Assembly: GCA_019894815.1 (NCBI GenBank)
Contig: JAGXNU010000052.1
Span: 1-10,805, forward strand
DNA from: Promethearchaeota archaeon
GTDB taxonomy: Archaea; Asgardarchaeota; Lokiarchaeia; Sigyniarchaeales; SOKP01
Direction: 5' to 3'
Length of the DNA stretch: 10,805 bases
Of this stretch, positions 7,064-10,805 are shown one piece after another. Numbering within the stretch: position 1 is the stretch's first letter; every line of letters begins with the position of its first letter. The position numbers and the translations under genes are program-made. Under the pieces are notes generated by a model that ran no database searches, had not been told where the DNA came from, and saw only the letters and a list, made by a program, of their open reading frames with translations.

Positions 7064-8058
7064 CAATTATCCTCCAGATTTTTTACTAATTCTTTATAAC
7101 GCTTCGGTTCTTCCTCAAAAATAAATAAAGTCGGACTAACAACAACTCCACTGCCACCAATTTCTCTTAGTGCTCTTATAGTTTCCGTTAATTTCCTTTT
7201 TTCGATAATAATATGAATAGCAAACCAAGATCCTCCTTCTGAAGAAATAACAGGTGAGATCGTTGGACCTTGGAGTCCTTTTAGACTTCTTTGAGTAAAC
7301 ATTTTTTTTCCAATATCTTCAGGATCTTTTCCCCGCATGTTTATAAAGACCGATACATAGTCTTTTGCTCTTATAGTTGCTTCAAAGTATTCAAGAAAAG
7401 TTCGAGAAATATCCAAAACAATCTGATTTCGTTTTAAAATTTTTCGATTTGCTATAAAACACGCTTGTGATCTTAGAATACAACCGTCTTCCAACCTTCT
7501 TAACCGATTATCTTTGAGCGTTTGTCCTGTTGAGACTAACTCAACAATTATATCAGAATATCCTAATGTAGGAGAAACTTCTATAGTTCCTTCTGCTTTA
7601 ATTAGTTCAAAATCAAGTTCGTGCCTATTAAAAAACTCCTTTGTTAATAAAGGGAACTTAGAGGCAATCCGTAAAATTTGGTTGCGTAGTTTTAAATCTT
7701 TCATCGAAGTTTCTATCCAATTTTCAGGTATTGATACCTCTAAGGTACATTTTCCAAATCCTAAATCGTCGTGAATAATTACAATTTTATCTGGATCTTC
7801 CAGAGTTAACTCAGTTATAATATCTAAACCAACAATTCCAAATGCTAAATTCCCATTAAGTACACCATTAATGATATCTTTTTGCCGCTGAAATACAATT
7901 TGTAGATTTGGGAATCCTTCTAACCATCCAATATATTGTTGCCTATTTCTCCTGATTTTGAAACCACACGAATTAAGAAATTCTTGGGTTTCAGACGCCA
8001 TTCGACCTTTTGAGGGAATTCCCATTCGTATTAATTGCGAATTTGATTTTTCTCTCAT
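7063..8058 (-). CDS. hisG: ATP phosphoribosyltransferase, long form
   Basis: HisG joins ATP and PRPP to phosphoribosyl-ATP, the committed and normally feedback-inhibited first step. The 331-residue protein has the two-lobed catalytic region, starting RMGIPSKGRM at 11-20, with FGIVGLD at 73-79 and the PRPP loop with EGTIEVSP at 156-163 and LVSTGQT at 174-180. A C-terminal ACT-like regulatory domain follows from about 235, with LQGPTISPV at 262-270 and GGSGVVVSP at 301-309. This is the long, hexameric type that needs no HisZ, and its motifs recall plant and bacterial long HisG from memory. The ATG at 8058 is chosen over an upstream TTG at 8073 that would overlap hisIE; neither has a strong ribosome site. 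It begins 4 bases after the hisIE stop. Confidence 0.93.
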   Translation of the reverse strand: MREKSNSQLIRMGIPSKGRMASETQEFLNSCGFKIRRNRQQYIGWLEGFPNLQIVFQRQKDIINGVLNGNLAFGIVGLDIITELTLEDPDKIVIIHDDLGFGKCTLEVSIPENWIETSMKDLKLRNQILRIASKFPLLTKEFFNRHELDFELIKAEGTIEVSPTLGYSDIIVELVSTGQTLKDNRLRRLEDGCILRSQACFIANRKILKRNQIVLDISRTFLEYFEATIRAKDYVSVFINMRGKDPEDIGKKMFTQRSLKGLQGPTISPVISSEGGSWFAIHIIIEKRKLTETIRALREIGGSGVVVSPTLFIFEEEPKRYKELVKNLEDN

Positions 8059-8062
8059 GTTT

Positions 8063-9256
8063 TTAGTTTCCAAAATTTCTTCTACTCCATAGTTCGTTCA
8101 ATATATCCTGAAGTTTAATTCCTTTTTTAGCCATTAAAACCATAATAAAATACATCAAATCTGCAATTTCCCAAACCAAATTTTCATCATTAGTGTAATT
8201 TATAACCTCATTACTTTCTTCCTTTATTTTTTCGATTATTAATTGCTCGTCTTTGGAAATTTTGCTAGTATATGAATTAGCAACAGGATTTAATATCCTA
8301 TCTTGAATGATTTCATATAAATCAGATAACTTAAATTCTTTATTACCAAAACATGAATATCGCTGTAAATGACATGCTACTCCAAATTGTCGAACAGTGA
8401 ATAATAAAGTATCTTGATCACAGTCATATCTTGCTTGACATAATGACTGATAATTTCCGGAGGTTTTTCCCTTGATCCAAATTGAATTTCGAGAACGACT
8501 ATAATATATCCCTTCTTTTTGAACTAGGGCTTGCTTTAAAGAATCTGGAGAGGAAAAAGCGAGCATTAAAATTTGATTATGATCGTCTCGCACAATAGTA
8601 GGTACTAAACCCTCGTGTTTCTGAAAATTGATAACGGATTTAAAGATATTTATCATTTCCTTCTCTTCAATCAATTCACGTGAACTGATTAATGGATTTA
8701 CACCCATTCTTTCTATTTCATTAGTAATTTTACTATCTTGAACAAGAAAAGTTAATGAATTTTGATTAAAACTTGATACAATTTTTATAATTTCAAGAAG
8801 AGTACTTTGATCTATGTTAAATTCTTCTTCGTAATCAATCAAAAATTCTGAACAATAAGGATTCACTTGGTTAAAAATTTCTTGTAGATCCTCTTTCAGA
8901 TTTATTAAATTGCTATTGAGCAATAATTTTTTTTGAAGGGTAATTCTGGCTATAATTATATTTTTTGATATTTTTTGATCGATATTTTTGATATCTTTCT
9001 CAGGAATGATCACTTTTTTCACACCCATCTGTAGAACTGATTTTATTGTTTCAAATTTAGGTGAGCTCATCAGTAGATAACATTCAGCAACGCTACAAAT
9101 CTCTTTTAAAAGCTTATTAGAAGTACAGTTAGTCAATACTACGATACCGAAATAATTTATTCTTCTTGCATAATTAACTATAAAATTCTCATCGTTTTTT
9201 ATCTGATTTTTATAAATTGATTTAATTTTACTGATATTAATTTCAAAGATTAACAT
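8063..9256 (-). CDS. hisIE: Phosphoribosyl-AMP cyclohydrolase/phosphoribosyl-ATP pyrophosphatase with extra N-terminal HisA-like domain
   Basis: HisE removes pyrophosphate from phosphoribosyl-ATP and HisI opens the purine ring of phosphoribosyl-AMP. HisI spans about 202-305, with GIYYSRSRNSIWIKGKTSGN at 249-268, the magnesium aspartates of DCDQD at 278-282, and zinc ligands Cys279, Cys295 and Cys302. HisE spans about 310-393, with the acidic KEESNE at 345-350 and WEIADLMYF at 362-370. At 397 residues it is about 200 longer than ordinary HisIE. Residues 1-210 alternate strands and helices in a way that follows HisA: LIFEIN for the first strand, GVKKVIIPE at 78-86, FLIDYEEE at 138-145 and GVNPLISSRELI at 185-196. 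The catalytic aspartates are absent, so I infer a worn-down barrel with no HisA activity. It is the first gene of the operon. Confidence 0.92.
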   Translation of the reverse strand: MLIFEINISKIKSIYKNQIKNDENFIVNYARRINYFGIVVLTNCTSNKLLKEICSVAECYLLMSSPKFETIKSVLQMGVKKVIIPEKDIKNIDQKISKNIIIARITLQKKLLLNSNLINLKEDLQEIFNQVNPYCSEFLIDYEEEFNIDQSTLLEIIKIVSSFNQNSLTFLVQDSKITNEIERMGVNPLISSRELIEEKEMINIFKSVINFQKHEGLVPTIVRDDHNQILMLAFSSPDSLKQALVQKEGIYYSRSRNSIWIKGKTSGNYQSLCQARYDCDQDTLLFTVRQFGVACHLQRYSCFGNKEFKLSDLYEIIQDRILNPVANSYTSKISKDEQLIIEKIKEESNEVINYTNDENLVWEIADLMYFIMVLMAKKGIKLQDILNELWSRRNFGN

Positions 9257-9282
9257 AAAAGCCCTTTCAATAAGTTTTTTCT

Positions 9283-9293
9283 ATTAATATACG
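9283..9293 (-). promoter_or_regulatory. Possible promoter of the his operon
   Basis: On the minus strand CGTATATTAAT lies about 27 bases before the hisIE ATG at 9256, like an archaeal TATA box for a leaderless or nearly leaderless mRNA. The short palindrome ATACGGGTAT (9289-9298) overlaps it and could be an operator. Only a weak AAAGGG precedes the ATG. Confidence 0.35.
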
Positions 9294-9387
9294 GGTATTC
9301 TTTATTCTTGTGGAATTATTAATGTATTTTAATATGCTCTCACACCAAATAAACATTTTTAGTATTTGAAAGTAGTGGAAAAAATTC

Positions 9388-9395
9388 TTATAAAA
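9388..9395 (+). promoter_or_regulatory. Probable TATA box of kdd
   Basis: TTATAAAA, preceded by an A-rich stretch resembling a BRE, lies about 50 bases before the kdd ATG. Transcription would start near 9415-9420, leaving a leader of about 20-25 bases that includes the GGAG ribosome site at 9429-9432. Confidence 0.45.
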
Positions 9396-9412
9396 GTTAA
9401 TATTGTAAAGAT

Positions 9413-9424
9413 CACGTCAACGTG
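9413..9424. promoter_or_regulatory. Palindrome at the predicted kdd transcription start
   Basis: CACGTCAACGTG has perfect 5-base arms around a 2-base centre. It lies about 20 bases after the TATA-like box of kdd, where a repressor site would block initiation. This is only a candidate operator; no copy was seen before kce or kamA. Confidence 0.3.
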
Positions 9425-9440
9425 TTTTGGAGATAAAACG

Positions 9441-10478
9441 ATGAAAAAGGGCACCCTATATGGAACACATAGAGTTATTGAACCTAAAGGATCTTTACCT
9501 CAACCAGCTTTAAAAATTTCAAACGATATGGAATTATATGATAATGAGATTTTAATTGATGTGGATTATTTAAATATCGATTCTGCAAGTTTTACTCAAT
9601 TAAAAGAAGAAGCACATGGAGATATAGAGAAGGTAAAAAATAAGATTCTTGAAATCGTCGATCAAAGAGGAAAAATGCAGAATCCAGTCACTGGTTCAGG
9701 AGGAATGTTAATCGGAAAGGTTGAAAAAATAGGGGAGAGTTTAGCAGATAAAATAGATTTAAAAGAAGGCGATAAAATAGCTACACTAGTATCTCTTTCT
9801 CTGACTCCCTTAAGAATTGATAAAATAACAAATATTACTCCTGAAATAGATAGAGTTGAAGTCAAAGGTAAAGCGATTTTATTTGAAAGTGGTATATATG
9901 CAAAATTGCCAGAAGATATGGAAGATACATTAGCTTTAGCCGGGCTTGATGTTGCAGGAGCACCCGCACAAGTTATGAAAATAGTGAAACCAGGGAACAC
10001 TGTCTTAATTCTAGGAGCAACGGGTAAATCTGGTTTGATGTGTTCGTGTATGGCGAAAAAAATGGCTGGAAAAAATGGTTCTGTAATTGGACAAGCCAGA
10101 AATGAGAGGCGAGCTGAATTTCTTAAAGGAACTGGATTTTGCAATAAAATAATTATTGCAGATGTACAAAATCCAGTTAAGATCCTAGAAGAAACTTTAA
10201 AAGTTAATAGTGGAAAAGAAGTTGATATTTCTATCAATTGTTTATCCATACCTAATGTTGAAATGTCATGTATCTTACCTGTTAAAGATGGTGGAACAGT
10301 GTATTTCTTCTCGATGGCCACGAGTTTTACAAAAGCAGCTTTAGGTGCTGAGGGTGTAGGTAAAGATGTAACGATGATTATTGGTAATGGATATACTAAG
10401 AACCATGCTCAAATTACTCTTGAACTTTTAAGAGAATCAAAAAAATTAAGAGAAATCTTTAATGAAAAATATACTTAA
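9441..10478 (+). CDS. kdd: L-erythro-3,5-diaminohexanoate dehydrogenase
   Basis: Kdd oxidatively deaminates 3,5-diaminohexanoate to 3-keto-5-aminohexanoate with NAD(P)+, producing the substrate of Kce in lysine fermentation. The 345-residue protein, numbered from the chosen ATG, has the family signatures YGTHRVIEPKG at 7-17, DSASFTQ at 47-53, NPVTGSGGMLIG at 81-92, SLSLTPLRID at 118-127, the Rossmann glycine loop LGATGKSG at 191-198 and GGTVYFFSMATSFTKAALGA at 284-303. The frame is open to a TTG at 9366, but the ATG at 9441 fits the family start (MKKG...YGTHRV) and has GGAG 8 bases upstream. It is read away from the his operon and toward kamA, 134 bases further on. It belongs with the kce gene at the other end of the window, from which it is separated by the whole his operon. 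Confidence 0.93.
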   Translation: MKKGTLYGTHRVIEPKGSLPQPALKISNDMELYDNEILIDVDYLNIDSASFTQLKEEAHGDIEKVKNKILEIVDQRGKMQNPVTGSGGMLIGKVEKIGESLADKIDLKEGDKIATLVSLSLTPLRIDKITNITPEIDRVEVKGKAILFESGIYAKLPEDMEDTLALAGLDVAGAPAQVMKIVKPGNTVLILGATGKSGLMCSCMAKKMAGKNGSVIGQARNERRAEFLKGTGFCNKIIIADVQNPVKILEETLKVNSGKEVDISINCLSIPNVEMSCILPVKDGGTVYFFSMATSFTKAALGAEGVGKDVTMIIGNGYTKNHAQITLELLRESKKLREIFNEKYT

Positions 10479-10512
10479 AAAAAAGGATTATAGATAATAA
10501 TAATAATAAAAT

Positions 10513-10560
10513 GGTTTAGCTCTTTTTTAATGGGGATTTTCTCCCACAGACTCCTAAACC
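10513..10560 (+). terminator. Hairpin with oligo-T between kdd and kamA
   Basis: GGTTTAG (10513-10519) pairs perfectly with CTAAACC (10554-10560). Inside it TGGG (10531-10534) pairs with CCCA (10543-10546), and a T6 run lies at 10523-10528. A run of TAA triplets (about 10496-10509) precedes it. It could be the kdd terminator or a structured leader of kamA. It matches no riboswitch class that I recognise. Confidence 0.4.
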
Positions 10561-10576
10561 TTAACAAATAAGGATA

Positions 10577-10590
10577 CTTAAATTAAATTA
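10577..10590 (+). promoter_or_regulatory. Possible promoter of kamA
   Basis: CTTAAATTAAATTA lies 23-36 bases before the kamA ATG, and no Shine-Dalgarno sequence is seen between them. This arrangement would suit a leaderless transcript. In DNA this AT-rich the call is weak. Confidence 0.25.
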
Positions 10591-10612
10591 GATATCATAA
10601 TTTGTAATTATC

Positions 10613-10805
10613 ATGAGAGTAAATAGACGAAAAGAATTATTTGGAGATGTTTCTGATAGTGATTGGAATAACTGGAAGTGGCAGTTTAAGAATAGAGTAA
10701 TTACATTAGAGGAATTGAAGAAATATCTCCCTTTAACCAAAGAAGAAGATGATCCAAAGATCTTAGAAACACTTCGGATGGCAATTACACCTTATTATCT
10801 TAGTT
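10613..10805 (+). CDS. kamA: Lysine 2,3-aminomutase, N-terminal part (cut by window edge)
   Basis: Sixty-four codons are present before the window ends. The peptide reads NRRKELFGDVSDSDWNNWKW at 4-23, then FKNRVITLEELKKYLPLT at 25-42, and LRMAITPYYLS near 54-64. These are the characteristic N-terminal elements of lysine 2,3-aminomutase as I know it. The radical-SAM CxxxCxxC cluster, PLP lysine and zinc cysteines would lie downstream and cannot be checked. KamA isomerises lysine to beta-lysine, the entry step of lysine fermentation, which fits kdd just upstream on the same strand. The start at the ATG gives MRVNRRKELF, close to the usual family start, although no ribosome site precedes it. Related aminomutases such as glutamate 2,3-aminomutase or the beta-lysine-osmolyte AblA share parts of this region. 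Confidence 0.88.
   Translation, partial: MRVNRRKELFGDVSDSDWNNWKWQFKNRVITLEELKKYLPLTKEEDDPKILETLRMAITPYYLS

Larger units (their letters stand above)
9257..9440. other. Divergent promoter region between hisIE and kdd
   Basis: This stretch separates the minus-strand his operon from plus-strand kdd. It holds a TATA-like box for each direction and a CACGT...ACGTG palindrome. The frame of kdd stays open back to a TTG at 9366, but those 25 residues do not belong to the family and are treated as noncoding. I see no leader peptide rich in histidine codons before hisIE, so classical ribosome-mediated his attenuation is not supported. Confidence 0.6.

Noticed and set aside
9366..9440. N-terminal extension of kdd from a TTG at 9366
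   Set aside because: The 25 residues match nothing in the family, lie over the TATA-like box and palindrome, and the ATG at 9441 has a well-placed GGAG and gives the usual family start.
9662..10321. 219-residue minus-strand frame opposite kdd
   Set aside because: It is a mirror of the clearly supported kdd coding sequence and has no domain-like motif or ribosome site.
10479..10612. Lysine riboswitch upstream of kamA
   Set aside because: The spacer is too short for the known lysine riboswitch, and none of its conserved core elements are recognisable.

Overview
The window is AT-rich, densely coded DNA from a prokaryote. It holds a complete-looking histidine operon on the minus strand, flanked on both sides by plus-strand genes for anaerobic lysine fermentation. 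My best guess at the source is an archaeon, perhaps an Asgard (Lokiarchaeota-like) lineage. The reasons are the AT-rich TATA-like boxes about 25-30 bases before several genes, strong GGAGG/GGTGA ribosome sites, one or two genes without a leader ribosome site, a HisG resembling the plant-type long form, and a HisI-HisE protein resembling the fungal His4 N-terminal half. This is inference: a low-GC anaerobic bacterium is not excluded.

Layout. 1-247 is an AT-rich leader with a tandem 12-mer and a probable promoter. 248-1800 (plus) holds 3-keto-5-aminohexanoate cleavage enzyme (kce) and a class I SAM methyltransferase. 1804-1845 is a 10-bp inverted repeat with T runs between convergent units. 1861-9256 (minus) is the his operon, read in the order hisIE - hisG - hisD - hisC - hisB - hisH - hisA/hisF, with overlapping or near-touching junctions almost throughout. 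9257-9440 is the divergent promoter region. 9441-10478 (plus) is 3,5-diaminohexanoate dehydrogenase (kdd). After a 134-base spacer with a hairpin comes the first 64 codons of lysine 2,3-aminomutase (kamA), cut by the window edge.

How the genes work together. HisG, HisE, HisI, HisA, HisH+HisF, HisB, HisC and HisD give every step from PRPP+ATP to histidine except histidinol-phosphate phosphatase, which is not in the window. KamA, Kdd and Kce supply steps of the lysine to acetate/butyrate route (lysine to beta-lysine; diaminohexanoate oxidation; acetyl-CoA-dependent cleavage). The aminomutase that moves the second amino group and the later steps are not seen here.

Most unusual points. (1) HisA and HisF are one continuous 501-residue polypeptide. 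(2) That gene has no ATG, GTG or TTG start; the only sensible start is ATA inside an ATAA overlap with hisH, with a well-placed ribosome site. (3) The HisI-HisE protein carries about 210 extra N-terminal residues that read like a worn-down HisA/HisF barrel lacking the catalytic aspartates. (4) The gene order G-D-C-B-H-A-F is collinear with the enterobacterial his operon, except that IE is first instead of last.
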